Positions 1-11,480 of a DNA stretch of 64,000 nt are shown here, one piece after another (the first letter of the stretch is position 1; each line of letters opens with the position of its first letter). The position numbers were made by a program, and so were the translations under genes. This stretch comes from Marsupella aquatica. Taxonomy: Eukaryota; Marchantiophyta. The notes beneath the pieces were generated by a model. That model was not told the DNA's origin. It did no database searches and saw only the letters and a list, made by a program, of their open reading frames with translations. The stretch lies in NCBI GenBank assembly GCA_973895155.1, contig OZ316896.1, forward strand, positions 1,860,001-1,924,000. The letters are read 5' to 3'.

Positions 1-1
1 C

Positions 2-1747
2 AAGGAGAACGGAGAAGAGGTCGTCTCACCGAAATTGGATCGCGTGTTTCATGGATCTGGAGGGACGAGAAAACTTTGGATGATCCTCACAACTTATGGA
101 TTTCTCCTGAGCATCATAACTTGTGTAATCCTTCTCGTTGATTCAGAAACCAGGCTGCAAACGGATCATCCACTGGTATTTCTAAGCTGGGGTCGGTGGT
201 GGAGACCGTCCACCAAACTCGGTACCACTGCAAATCCGAAAGACTGGCGCAATCTACTCGTGAACGAATCAAGCAACTACACGAGCACACTGACGAGTTT
301 GCTACGCGCAAACGCCACAATTAACTCGACCTGCCACGCTACCTCGACGAACCAAACGAAATTGGAAGGACTTCCGCAGCCGGTAAATGGGAAATTTTTC
401 TTTCAAACTGACGAGTTGCATCATCTGACTCTCGTTGCTTACAACAAAGACGGGGACCAACGATGTGCTGGCGGAGATTACTACGAGGTGAATCTCCGCG
501 ATCGAGAGAATGTGCGCTACAGATCACGGGTCCCCACGACGGATTTGGGGAATGGGAGCTATGGTCTGGAGCTGCTTGTCCCGTCTCGATTTGCTGGAGC
601 TTTCACCCTGGATATATTCCTCCTTTACGGCAACTGGCACGGCCTGGAGCAGGACACAGAACGATGGGTGAACAAGGGTTTAATACTGACCCAAGAACTG
701 GAAATGGCCGTCGGAGAAAATGTTGACAGCAACTCTCCCAAGGAACCCGCTATCAAACAGTGCACTCAAGCTGACTTTGATCGGACGACATGGCAGGGGC
801 GGTGGACTCGCACTTGGTTCAACAGCAGTTGCGAACCGGAGCGCTGGAGTTTGCGCTACCGGTGTCTGCCGGAAGAGCATTACTGGTGCGAGGAGCCTTG
901 GTGCTTTGGTCCCGTGGGTAACCTCGAAAGCAACGGTTGGCAGTACTCCGCTCATTGTAGCTTCAAGATCTTCGAGCGAGAAGAAGCTTGGAAATGTCTG
1001 GATGGAAAGTGGTTTCTGCTGTGGGGCGATTCTAACTTCCAGGATACTGCTCGGAACCTGCTGCTCTTCATCCTGGAATGGAGCTTACCGTTCCAGGAGA
1101 GATTGTCAGACTTTCAGCTGCCAAGGATTTACGATATGGGATTCACGAATTCGCATTCCTACGATCAATTTTTCCGAATCAGCCAACTCTTCAACGGAGC
1201 AAACAACGTTCGTCAGAACGGGGAGGGCCTGAACACTCTCATCAGGCATCAGGACCACCAAGAGCAACTGCTTGCTCATTTCAACGGTACCAAATGGCCC
1301 GACACCATCATCATGAACTCGGGGCTCCACGACGCGCACGCGTTCTCCACAATTGAAGCCTATTCTGAGGCTGCAGACTACGTGATTGAATTCTGGATGA
1401 AGCTGTACAACAGCCTACCAGAAGATCGAAGGCCTCGGCTGATCTGGCGAACTACCGTCGCGCCAGCCGGAACTTCTCGAGACATGCCAGGCAATCCCAT
1501 GAAAATGGAGATGCTCAACCACGTGATGGCAGAGAAATTACAGCGAGTGCACGATCGACTCCCCGTCAAGTTCGTCGATGGGTTCGATCTTACCTTCCCG
1601 TTCCATTACGACAACAATTTCAGCGATGGTGGCCACTACGGTCGTGCCCCAGGAGCAAATATTGGGCCTTGGTATCGGAGACCTCATTGGTATTTTGTGG
1701 ATATCATGGTTGCTCACAGTTTTCTGAACGCTCTTTGTCCGACGTAG
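2..1747 (+). CDS. PC-esterase (SGNH-like) type II membrane protein, 5' end cut by window
   Basis: The frame is open from the left edge to a TAG at 1745-1747, so the start is probably outside the window; the first in-frame ATG is at 80. Counting codons from position 35, a hydrophobic segment at about residues 16-36 follows a basic stretch (GGTRKLW) and looks like a signal anchor. Next comes a luminal region rich in N-glycosylation sequons, then an Ig/filamin-like stretch at about 130-215 with a GDQRCAGGDYYEV motif. The C-terminal esterase domain carries a GDSN block at 331-334 and a D-G-G-H block at 531-534, which supply the Ser, Asp and His expected of PC-esterase/SGNH hydrolases. Cys-rich segments at about 245-310 suggest a secretory-pathway fold. 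By family the likely role is adding or removing acyl groups on Golgi or wall glycans; the substrate is unknown. The visible part has no intron. The architecture resembles NXPE-type proteins more than the plant TBL family. Confidence 0.75.
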   Translation, partial: KENGEEVVSPKLDRVFHGSGGTRKLWMILTTYGFLLSIITCVILLVDSETRLQTDHPLVFLSWGRWWRPSTKLGTTANPKDWRNLLVNESSNYTSTLTSLLRANATINSTCHATSTNQTKLEGLPQPVNGKFFFQTDELHHLTLVAYNKDGDQRCAGGDYYEVNLRDRENVRYRSRVPTTDLGNGSYGLELLVPSRFAGAFTLDIFLLYGNWHGLEQDTERWVNKGLILTQELEMAVGENVDSNSPKEPAIKQCTQADFDRTTWQGRWTRTWFNSSCEPERWSLRYRCLPEEHYWCEEPWCFGPVGNLESNGWQYSAHCSFKIFEREEAWKCLDGKWFLLWGDSNFQDTARNLLLFILEWSLPFQERLSDFQLPRIYDMGFTNSHSYDQFFRISQLFNGANNVRQNGEGLNTLIRHQDHQEQLLAHFNGTKWPDTIIMNSGLHDAHAFSTIEAYSEAADYVIEFWMKLYNSLPEDRRPRLIWRTTVAPAGTSRDMPGNPMKMEMLNHVMAEKLQRVHDRLPVKFVDGFDLTFPFHYDNNFSDGGHYGRAPGANIGPWYRRPHWYFVDIMVAHSFLNALCPT

Positions 1748-3450
1748 CTCGACTTCCAGTCATCGACCTTTGAAAGTGAGCGAAGCTTCCCAACGTTTTG
1801 CCGGCCATGCTAGCGTATGATGGATAAACCCGAATGCTGTTTGGTAGTTCCTCACAATTTTTTGGGAAGACAGACGTTTAAGAAAGCTTTCTAGAGTAAT
1901 CTTTTAAGCAAAAATGTGCTAGTTTAGGGTTGCGTCCACGAAAAGCTTTGACTGAGTCCAAACCATCTTGCATTTTAGGGGCATTCTAATGTTTTGAGAA
2001 TTCTTGGCGAAAATAGAATGAGCAAGAGGTTTGGCACGCGTTCTAGTGGTAAAGGTCATCTATCTTGCAGAGTTTGTCCCGGGCTCGAGTGGATCAGTAG
2101 AAAATGCTGTGCAGTCTCCGGAAACCAAACAGCAATTGGACGTCTAGTGCAAAGGTATGGACCAATGTTAACGAGTTTAGCGCGAACGGGCAATTTTCCC
2201 CGATTCTTTCTGTAACGATTCAAAACAGATAGTTACAATGGCAGAAAGACTAATAAGCAAGTTATGAGATGCGTGACCACGACATCCTTTGACTTCATCT
2301 GCTTGGCAGCAGTATCGGGAGGCCTGCGTACAGTAGACTCCTAGAACTATCTAACAGGCTGTTTAATTTGAGACCTGTGACTGTGGCGCTGAAAGTCATC
2401 AGTCTGTCCATGCTCTTGTTGAATCCGGCCGGTTGACTCCAAAATGTCTCATTGATCATTGGACCGTGAGGCTATCAGTAACGTAGCGGATGTTTTGCTT
2501 GAGCCAAGGTTGGCTGACATTCGAGACTTCAGCTTTGTTGTAAATCTCTTGTTTGGCCATTTGAATTAATTGTTCTGAAACAAAAAGTTAGCCTGAGAAT
2601 GAAGTAGGTGTAAAATATTGTAGGGTGCATTTGTCAGAGATCATTGGTGTAAAACAAGAAGTTTCGTTCGATACAAGCTCAAAGAGCTGGATACAGCAGC
2701 CTTCACAAGCTCATGACTTCAACAATGGGCACTGTAACTTGCGGGATCGAGAACTCCCGAGTATAGACTAAAGCTCTTTCGCAGCCAGGAGCTTGTCTTC
2801 AATTGTTGCACAGGAAATGGAGTATTCTTGTGTTCTCTCTCGTCGTTTCATGTGTTCGAGAGCAACATTAATTGCATATTCTTCGGACTGAAGTAGGAGA
2901 GCGACAGTGTACCCCTTCGCTCCCAAATTACAATCTGAGAAAGGTAATTTGTATAAGCTAGCACGATTTGATTACGTTGAATGACTTGATGGCTAGTGTC
3001 CAGTAGTTCAACTCAAGCAAGCCCCCTTATTTGCAAGTTCGTTGACAGGAGGGAGAGTTCATCTGTTACGCTACTTTAGCTCAGCATGAGTACTGTACAG
3101 CGTCCTACTGTGTTCTATCTCCTACGCCACTGTTGCGATGGCCAAGGCTGCGCCCCATGCCGATTCGGTCGCTGATAATTACTGTGGTATGGTTCCGTGT
3201 CCTCGGTCCGATGCATCGTAGATCAAAGGCGGACTACTTTGTTGATCGAGTCCGTTGCGGACAAAGGGTTGACCCGGGTCCGATCTTTGATTTAAAAACT
3301 ATACTCACCTGGTACTGGACTACTGGAGGAAGAAATTGTGTCGGTCGAATAGGATGGGGACGGGTCTTCCTGATTTGTGATTGTGGCCCACTGGCCGATG
3401 CGGCGAAGTCGAGGCGGGGAATCCTCACCTCGTGAACGAACAAATTAGCA

Positions 3451-3594
3451 GAAAGACCTATTTGTAGCTAGGAGGAAACTTGATTGTTAAATAACACATT
3501 GACGGACCAAAAGAGAAGTGAGAAAAACCTATTTGTAGCTAGAAGGAAACTTGATTGTTAAACAACACATTGACGGACCAAAAGAGAAGTGAGA
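3451..3594. repeat. Two-copy tandem repeat, period 71 bp
   Basis: Two adjacent copies start at about 3457 and 3528. Each carries CCTATTTGTAGCTAG, then GGAAACTTGATTGTTAA and a segment ending in AGAGAAGTGAGAA. They differ at only a few bases, so this is a recent local duplication in non-coding DNA. Confidence 0.85.
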
Positions 3595-4228
3595 AGCTTC
3601 TGGTTTGGGCTATCTCAAATTTGCTTCTGGTTTGGGCCACACTCTTTTTGCTTCTAAACTCAACTTAATACAAATCAAGATTTCTTACAAAATCAAACAT
3701 TTCTAAGCATAAAAACAAAACATCCCAAATTTGGACTAGTGAATTGTCATAAAAATAAAGAAATAAGACTCTTTGTATCATCAGTTTCTATGGAGGAAAT
3801 ACAAAATTTGATACATAGTATCATATTTTACATTCCTTAAAAAGTAGATTTCCCTTGGAATGGTTTTTTGTTTATATAATTTTAACCGTGAAAACCCCAC
3901 GGGGAAGGGGGAAACAAGCAGCCCAAAAAAGGAACACAAAGGGGAAAAGCAACCAAACTCCCTCCAGGGGCCAGAGGCGGATTAATTTATGGGTTTAAAA
4001 ATAAATCATGTTTTCAAGGGTGAGTTTTGTGTACCTACAACAACCCATGATCCATCAATCATGATTGGTATTTGGTTTGCAGGTTTTAACAGTGCAACAA
4101 TGTTAGTCCATACTTGTGGGGGCACAATCAATGCTTCTTAGTTAGCTTAACCAGTTCTGAATTAAAATAACTGAAATTTGGTTTTGACAAAAACCTTCAT
4201 TTCGTATCACCATGTTTTGCAAAAATGA

Positions 4229-4245
4229 GGGTTTAGGGTTTAGGG
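4229..4245 (+). repeat. Interstitial plant telomere-type repeat
   Basis: The sequence reads GGGTTTAGGGTTTAGGG, about two and a half units of the TTTAGGG telomere repeat of most green plants. It is too short to be a telomere. It may be a telo-box or a chance or repair-derived insertion. Confidence 0.6.
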
Positions 4246-4484
4246 TCCTTCAACATGTTAAATCCGGTTACGTCATCTCGTAACTCTATTCAGCTCCAAA
4301 CATTCGTATGAAGTACAATAGACGAGCAGACAGTGCCCTCGAGCACTCTAAGCTGTTTGATAGAATGTCAATATTCTAATTTTTCCTAAGGCATGCTGTT
4401 TCATAGAATGTAATCTTTCTAAATTTGTTCAGGCAAAATAACTCCGCCTTCCTTGTAATATTTGATAGCTAACTACCTATGCTT

Positions 4485-4760
4485 GCACAAAAGATATCAA
4501 GGTGAGAAAAAGATATAAAGGTGAGTAAAGATCTAGAGCCTCCACAAAAGATATCAAGGTCAATAAAGATGTCAATGTAGGAAAATAATTGTGACATGAG
4601 AAAAAGATGTGGAGGAGAGAGAAAACTATGTGTAGGAGAGACAAGATGTTAAGATGAGACAAAATGTGAAGGTAATGAAAGATGTTGGGGCCAAAAAATA
4701 TGTCAAAATGAGAAAATATGTCAAAGCAAGGCAAGAAAAATAATGTAAGCTTCATGAGAT
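4485..4760. repeat. Degenerate purine-rich short tandem array
   Basis: A run of degenerate units of roughly 15-20 bp built on AAAGATATCAAGGTGAG and AAGATGT variants covers about 275 bp. The opposite strand is open across it and would give a repetitive Phe/Leu/Ile/His-rich peptide, which I regard as an artefact of the repeat. Confidence 0.6.
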
Positions 4761-5665
4761 AGTTGTCGAGACATGTTATGTATCATCCAAGCCATATAGT
4801 TATTGTGATTATGTTCAGCACCTGTGTGTTGCACATAAGATGTCTTTGCATAAAACTAAGATCTTGTGGAAAATAGGTAGCTGCCTAAACGATGCCGTTG
4901 CCTCAAAAGCTGGTGTGGCCCAGCCGAGGAAGGACAAAAATCTATTTTAGTACAAATTTAGAGGTCCACCTACACAAAAGTATGGGAATATATAGTTTAG
5001 CTAGGATGGGATTTCATTTCTAGTTAAAAACTTTAATCATGAAAAATGAAAAAAAAGTATAATTGTTTGTATAAAAGATATCACCCCACATCAAACAATT
5101 AGTTTGAGTTGTACCCCTTGGTTATGTAAGCTTCTTTTATTGAACTATTTGGAGCCATGAAGAGTTGCACATTGGAATAGACACATGAGTGGACAAAGAT
5201 TAAATTAATGGAGGATTCTAATTGAATTAAATTTTAAAAGAAGTTAGGACAATTTTATTGAAGACAAATAGGAGTACATTCATGGTAATAAGACTATAAT
5301 TCTCCATGCAAAATGTTTCCCTTAGTACCTCTATGTCTATACAATATATATAACATTCCAAAATTATAGTTCAATCATGCAAATTATTATTTTCTCCATA
5401 GTAGTTGAAAGGTCTTAGAGTCCATTGATATTCTTCTACCCATACTAGTTATGGTGTTTCTTACTGTCCTTTGCTTGGTACTCTCTATCCATAGTGGCCA
5501 AAGCGTTTTTTAAATTACCTTGGTAAATGTTAGAGAAGTTGAAAAGATTTTTGGGTTTTTTATGTTACCTTGGTAAATCTTAGAGTAGTTATATAGATTT
5601 CTTTACTTACCTAATGGTTCTTGTTTGTGACAAATCATGTTGATGTGGTTGCACCTACATCCAGC

Positions 5666-5998
5666 CTATTCATTAAAAATGTATTTTATTTTGTTCATTT
5701 TTAGGCCTCTAAATGTTCACTTTTTGGTCTCTAAATGTACACTTTTTAAACCCAAATAGTACACTATGGTACAATACTCTACACCTAAATGATCAATTGT
5801 AAACTTGAGGGGGCAAAAATGATCTTGACTATAAGGAGTACTCTCATCCTAATTCATTTACAAAGGATGAACATGGTGGTACATTTGATGGCCATCAACT
5901 TAATTTTTGTCCAATTGTACACTTTTTGAAGGCCAAATGTACACTTTCTATTGCCCAAATGTTCATAAATTGAATAATAATTCATTTTTAATGAATAG
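5666..5998. mobile_element. MITE-like element with 16-bp terminal inverted repeats
   Basis: CTATTCATTAAAAATG at 5666-5681 is the exact reverse complement of CATTTTTAATGAATAG at 5983-5998, giving an AT-rich unit of 333 bp without coding capacity. Inside are several near-copies of AAATGTACACTTT. I could not identify a clear target-site duplication. The size, AT content and inverted ends fit a miniature inverted-repeat transposable element, but the family is unknown. Confidence 0.5.
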
Positions 5999-7597
5999 AT
6001 TGATAGTCAGGAGTTTTGGAAGAAACTTCCCATTGGGGTCCATAAAAATTTGATGAAAATGTATACTAAAAAATTGCACTTCAGTCTTGACGTGCAATGG
6101 TCAATAAACAATACAATGAATAGTGACTAATTAATTAGTTTTGACCACTTTTGTTTCATGAGAGAGACTTGGAGAGAGCGATAACAGTCACTTCCTGTAT
6201 GAGAGATCCCTATTGTAATTCGGGACTTCCTGTATGGGCGATTCATATAGTGATTTTTGGTATATTTTCCCACCAAGATTGCAACAAAGGTCTCTAAAAA
6301 ATGCACACAAATGTGTCATTTAAAGGTGTTAAATATTTTGCACATAACATTGTTCTAACGATGAACTTTACATCCAATTGAAATTAACACTTCAAATTGG
6401 TTTTCCACTGATGGATCAACTTTTTACCTGAGGCCTTCACCTAGAAAATAGATCCCCTCCTCTGTATTAGTAAAACAGAGGAGTACATTGAAACAATCCC
6501 AAGCTGGCCTACCTGGCTAGATTAGTCAGGTCCAATTTTATAGTGCCATTCTGGCTTTTGATCAACCAATTGTATGCACACAACACTCTGTAGATCAATT
6601 AGGTCCAATTCAACATAATGTAGTTTTGGACTGGATCAATTAATTGTAGGCAGGGAACAGTATATAGTTTCCTAGTACTAGCAAAATAAACAAACTAGGC
6701 CATATATATATATTCAAACCCCAAAATGAATGTATACATACAGTTGTGAAACTCGACTACCCTATCATTTAGTTCTGGTGTGTCGCTGACTACAACACCG
6801 AGCTATTCTATGGTCTAGGCCTCCAGCAGGCCATTTGGTGGAGACTAAGTACATGGAGACTTGTGGACAATGAAACCTTATGCTAACCTTGGTAGTTAGA
6901 GCAGATTGGACTGTGATTCACAGTTGCCAGTGGACGTATTCTCAACAGCTAACATAATTATACCCACCATGCAGATCAGGAACAGACGGGGCCAATTAGT
7001 CAAAATTTGAATAACAGTGGTTTAGCTGAACTGTTAGGAAGTGGTTTAGCTAAACTGTTAGGGAAGCAGGAATGGTGCAAACATGAATGCCTCCATTCCG
7101 CTCGGACATAGTGTTATAGCGGATCCATCCTGGTAATATGTCATTGAAAAGGTGACAATCAAGTTTCCAACGAGAAAATCCAATTGCAAGATGTAGGAAA
7201 GTGATTTCAATAAAAGAATTACATCAAAAGAAAACTAGATGTGAACCTTGACAGGTTTTAAAGGTTAAATGGGGGCTTGACTTGAACTACAATAAAGAAA
7301 TCCTGAAAAATATCATCAGAACCTGTCATGATAACAATTACAAAGGCTTCGAAATCATGAGCTTTTCTAAGTAATTGTTAGACCCAATTACGTCAGTAGA
7401 ACTGTGAAGTCCAATTTCAGCTCAAGGGTTAATCAGGCGTGTTCGATTTTGAAGGGACTGAAAAGCTGGACAGCAAATACACCTTTCAATATGGGAAGGC
7501 TAAATTCGTGGAGGGGCCATGTGAATGTTCACGAGTCAGCTATGCAAATCAACAGTTCAAGATATTAGAAGAAAGACCACCCTTTCATTTTACCCAT

Positions 7598-7925
7598 ATT
7601 GACCCACAGTGAGCATACCTATCAATCTGCCTTTCCTAAATTAAGCACCTCGTCATAAGGGTGCACTAGGCAAAAGTCGCGTTCAAAGATTTATTACAAG
7701 CGCTGAATCCATTCACCTGGATTTACAAACAGCCTCGTTTGAAAAGCTACCGCTTTCACCACCAAATAAGACGCATTATTTGAACCACAATGAGTACATC
7801 TGTCAACCTACCTTTTTTAGATCAAGCACCTCCTCATAAAGGTGCACTCAGGTAACTTGCGTACAATATTTATTACAAGAACTCAATACATTCACCTGGA
7901 TTTACAAACGGCCCGTTTGAAAGCT
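7598..7925. repeat. Diverged direct duplication, period about 180 bp
   Basis: Two copies, about 7598-7747 and 7778-7925, share blocks such as CACAGTGAGCATACCT / CACAATGAGTACATCT and an almost identical run ending CATTCACCTGGATTTACAAA. They have diverged by substitutions and small indels. The second copy ends about 240 bp beyond the stop codon of the MIF-like gene, which reads the other way, so part of it may lie in that gene's 3' flank. Confidence 0.75.
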
Positions 7926-8167
7926 GCAAGCCTTTTACCAACCTTTAAAACTCCTTGGATGGCAATCAAATGAAAGGCATGTGTTTTAAGTGCTAGCTCA
8001 CCTGCAGTGTCTCACTACACGATTACAACTACATTAGACAATAATCCAGTATCTTGAATTGCTCAGTAAAATTGAAATGTGCCTGTGCTCGTCCTTACTA
8101 GCCTTAGGCACACCTCGAACACGTTCTCTACTCACTGTACAAGCAACTTGGCTCCATCATGTCGGTC

Positions 8168-10456
8168 TTAGAAGGTCGCGCCCTTCCAACCCATGTCACT
8201 TCCCTACAAAACAAAGATAATACCACATATCACAAGCACAATCAGAATCGAACCCAACAAACGACGCTGGATTCGATAAAAATGAAAATCATAGAGTGAT
8301 TGTCCAAACATTCTGAAGAAGCTAGACGACTTGTTCTGATTACTTTCCAACCCCCACTTCTCAAATCCGATAAACCTTCTTCCTGTAGAACTTAAACGTG
8401 ATCCGTGACTCAAACTCCATAATCGTTAAGCGTCCTTCGGCAGAGACTTTCGTTATAATTCAAAGACCCCAGAAGAATTTATTTACATGAGATCGGAATG
8501 AATGGGAACCTGTTACAGGATAACTAATAATCACTGAGGTACATTCTGACACCAAAGACAATTGAGGTTGTGAACACGACCTACTGAGTGATTGAAATCA
8601 AGTAAGAAGAATAGTTACAGGCCGGGTGCCTCTTTTGCAGATTTGTGTCATGATTGAGAACAACAATCGAAAAACTCTGCTTCCTAATTCTCCAAGTAGA
8701 ATAGCAGAAGGAGCAAAAACTAGAGCCATAACAAGAAAAGTCACTTCATCTAGTACAACCACACAAAGCGCCTTTTGAGAGGACGACTGAAAAGGCTTTT
8801 GAGTCAAGGATTTACTTTCTATCGTTGAGGAGAAATGGATCACCTGCATGCATAATCTCTAAAGGTCCTTTAGCATCAAACTTACCACATGCACAAGTGA
8901 TCGAGTGAACACAAAACTGATGACTTCTCAATGCAAAGGTCCTCCTAGCTACTGATGGAGGGCATGCATGCATAAGTTGCTCTGAGATTCATGTGAATGC
9001 GCCTGCCCCCAATTCCAAACCACATAGATTACAACGCAACAATCAAGATTTTAGGATTTTTTGGAGCCTCTTAGTAGACTGCCACCGGCTAAAATCCAAT
9101 GTTTCTTAACCATTAACAGACACTTAATGGAGTGCTTCGCAAGCCCATCCGGACTTCAGAGGACTTTACCTCGTCTATTCAAATGTCGTTCTCTTGACAA
9201 CCGAGCGTCAACCGACTGATCAAATTATAATTGGGGAGACTTTTATTACGATAGTTCTTCCTAGAGAATGCATGGCAGCAGGGACAAGTAAAGCGAGATC
9301 TAGAATTCTGGTCACGCTAACCTTGACATCGTCGAATTTGATGTAGAACCGAGATGGCGGAACAGACAGTTTTGATTCCAATATTTCGGAGATGGCAGCA
9401 CTGACTTTCTTGTTGTTGGCTGGATTTATGCCACCGATTGAAATCAGCTCCCCATAAGCAGCAGGTTCCTCAGTCCCTCCAAATGATATCGGAATACCTC
9501 CCCTTAATATGATAAGGACGTACTGCATCGCAAAGTCCATTTTACTTTAGTCTCAAGAGAATTTTGGCATCATAAGTCCCAGTCTCATTACTTGAAACCA
9601 AGTAAAATTTTAGTAGTTGCCTTGGAGACGCTTCTCTCTCGGTATCTTCTCGGACCAACGCAATAGAAGAACTTTGATAACCTAGCTCTCCGAATAAGAT
9701 GAACCGAAATTCGAGTCACCACTTCGGATGGACATTAATGTTCCATTGCAAAATACGTGAGAACATGAGCCGAGAGACACAAAGGAATGATAAACGTTAG
9801 TCTTGGAGAGTACAAAAGACGAACATATTTGTGCTTTGGAAGGTCCATTCTTCCAGTACAATTCCCTGTTCGAAAAACTTAAAACCTTTCCATGCTGAAG
9901 CAAGCAACAATTCGACTAGCACAACTTGTCAAAAGACGCGCAAAGGAGGATAGACAGTTGAATAGGAATTTTGATCATTTTCTGTGCTTCCTTTGAACGA
10001 AATACTAACGGCATGCTGCACCAACCCCAGTGGACAGAAGTACAGGACAGCATGAACTATTGACTGACGACGAGAGGTACTGCTCACTCCCTTTCAACTT
10101 AATCCAGACCAAATACAGCTGTGCGAGCTTCAAAGATGGAGATAGAGATGAACGTCACAGAGCCTTACAACAAGCAGTCTTCGAGAGCGAACAAGTACAG
10201 CAGGCATGATGCCTGCTTGGAATCGAAGGATGAAGAAAGAGAATCACATCCACTCCCTCAAAAGAAATCCCCACTTTTCAAGTGGCCAAAACGAAGCAAG
10301 CGAAGACAGAGGAAAGCGGTCCATCCAGGCAGAGCGGAAACTTACAGATTCCGGTTTCCCGAGGATTCGAGCAACGGCCTTGCTCGCGTCCTTGAGGATG
10401 TCCGACGTGACCACACCATCCAAGGGCACGTTCGTCAGCACATTCAATGTCGGCAT
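8168..10456 (-). CDS. MIF / D-dopachrome tautomerase-like protein (3 exons)
   Basis: Complement of join(8168..8203, 9322..9522, 10346..10456); 115 residues, the normal MIF length. Exon 1 begins MPTLNVLTNVPLDG, so the catalytic N-terminal proline of the tautomerase superfamily (Pro2 before Met removal) is present. Exon 1 ends in GKPES at a GTAAGT donor. Exon 2 starts with Tyr after a TGCAG acceptor and carries SFGGTEEPAAYGELISIGG and SRFYIKFDDVK. The last exon is only 36 nt and encodes GSDMGWKGATF plus the stop, matching the conserved MIF C-terminus. All joins are phase 0. Plant MIF/MDL proteins are small cytosolic or peroxisomal homotrimers; tautomerase activity in plants is weak and roles in stress and immunity have been proposed. 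There is no obvious peroxisomal targeting tripeptide (C-terminus ATF). Introns are 1118 and 823 bp. Confidence 0.93.
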
Positions 10457-10500
10457 GGCTGCTGCTGTTCCTGTTCCTCCTCCTCCGTGCCTTCTCTTCG

Positions 10501-10526
10501 CTTCCCTTCCCTTCCCTTCCCTTCCT
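10501..10526. repeat. CTTCC pentanucleotide microsatellite
   Basis: About five CTTCC units lie 45-70 bp upstream of the MIF-like start codon and read GGAAG on the gene strand. They are probably in the 5' UTR or core promoter. Confidence 0.85.
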
Positions 10527-10819
10527 GTCACTCCCGCACTACTCTCCCTCGCTCCACTTGTAATCAGCCACCCGCACTGCGTTCAGTAATCTCCAATCTC
10601 CCCGTGATTGATGAAGTGGGCAATGTGTTTCGAGAGGAGGGGATGATGCTCGGAGTTGGAGAATCACATTATCAGACAGAGGAGAGGAGAGATATCTGTA
10701 TCAGACTGCCAAACAAGAATGCGCCAAAGCGACAAACAGGACCCCAAGGGCACGAGACCCAATGCAGTGTCTCAAACCAAAGGGCAGAAGACCCAATTGA
10801 CCCAATAGGGGTGTCAAAC

Positions 10820-11480
10820 CAGTGGCATAAACAAGGTCAAATATTTTTTAATTTTTATTACTATTATTATTTTTTGGTTAATACCTTTTTTTGGTTTTTT
10901 TTTTGGGGTGGGGGGGGAGGGGCGAGACCCCAAAAACAACAAGGTCAAATATTACAGTGCAAAAGGACAAAAACACCTAACTGGGAGACACCAGTGGCAT
11001 AAACAAGGTCATATATTACACTGCAAAAGAACAAAAACACCAAAAAGGGAAAGAACAAAAACACCAGAAAGGGAGACAGAGAGGGTCCAAAGGCAAAGCA
11101 ACCCATGAAGGGAAAAGGGAGGGGAAAAAGCCAGAGAAGACCTCCTAGGCCCAACAAGCCTGGGAGTCCCCCACAACCAAATGGGACAACCAACCAAAGA
11201 TTCCACTAAGTGGCCTAGAAGACCAACACCCTACTGGGCAGAGAAATGAAAAGTCTGGTAGAGCTCTGAAGTAAAACGCATAGGAGGGTCACAAAGTGGA
11301 ATCTGTCTAGCGGCCCTCACCACGGCACCCCAGCTGACACACCCACCAAGAAAATAAATGGAGTGGAGGAGGGCCGGCCGCCTGCATGGCCACTCCTTGC
11401 TGGAAGGCCAAAGGCGGAGGGTAGGCCAAGGCCGACAACCTCCCCACCAAGCGTGAGGGGAGAGGGGAGGCCTCATTAGT
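10820..11480 (+). repeat. Dispersed repeat family, copy 1 (longest)
   Basis: This copy contains the family signature ATATTACACTGCAAAAGAAC followed by A/G-rich text, then GTCTGGTAGAGCTCTG, CGCATAGGAGGGTC and GAATCTGTCTAG. The same order is found on the minus strand at 39540-39870, and shorter versions occur at 20085-20290 (+) and 40425-40610 (-). The 5' part is internally duplicated: CAGTGGCATAAACAAGGTCA occurs near 10818 and again near 10990. No coding capacity or LTR structure was recognised, so this is an unclassified interspersed repeat. Confidence 0.7.

Larger units (their letters stand above)
1748..8167. other. Intergenic region, AT-rich, repeats only
   Basis: I find no supported gene in these 6.4 kb. 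The first few hundred bases are presumably the 3' UTR of the PC-esterase gene. The rest is AT-rich and holds the separately listed 71-bp tandem duplication, telomere-like motif, degenerate purine-rich array, 5.7-6.0 kb inverted-repeat element and 180-bp-period duplication. Two further small duplications are visible: a segment starting ACCTTGGTAAAT, seen twice at about 5514-5602, and a 22-bp GTGGTTTAGCT-type repeat seen twice at about 7017-7062. A 9-bp hairpin (CTCCTCTGT/ACAGAGGAG) lies at 6457-6483. All open frames here are short and of low complexity. Confidence 0.6.

Noticed and set aside
4477-4755. 92-codon minus-strand frame with repeated FDIFS/LHIL motifs
   Set aside because: It is simply the reverse of the degenerate purine-rich tandem array.
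9682-9903. Minus-strand piece reading GDSNFGSS, like an MIF C-terminal exon
   Set aside because: It lies between exons 1 and 2, in the wrong order, and a better terminal exon (GSDMGWKGATF) exists at 8168-8203.
10121-11002. 293-codon open frame on the plus strand
   Set aside because: It runs antisense through MIF exon 1 and then into the dispersed repeat. The product is low-complexity with Cys/Ser and Tyr runs.
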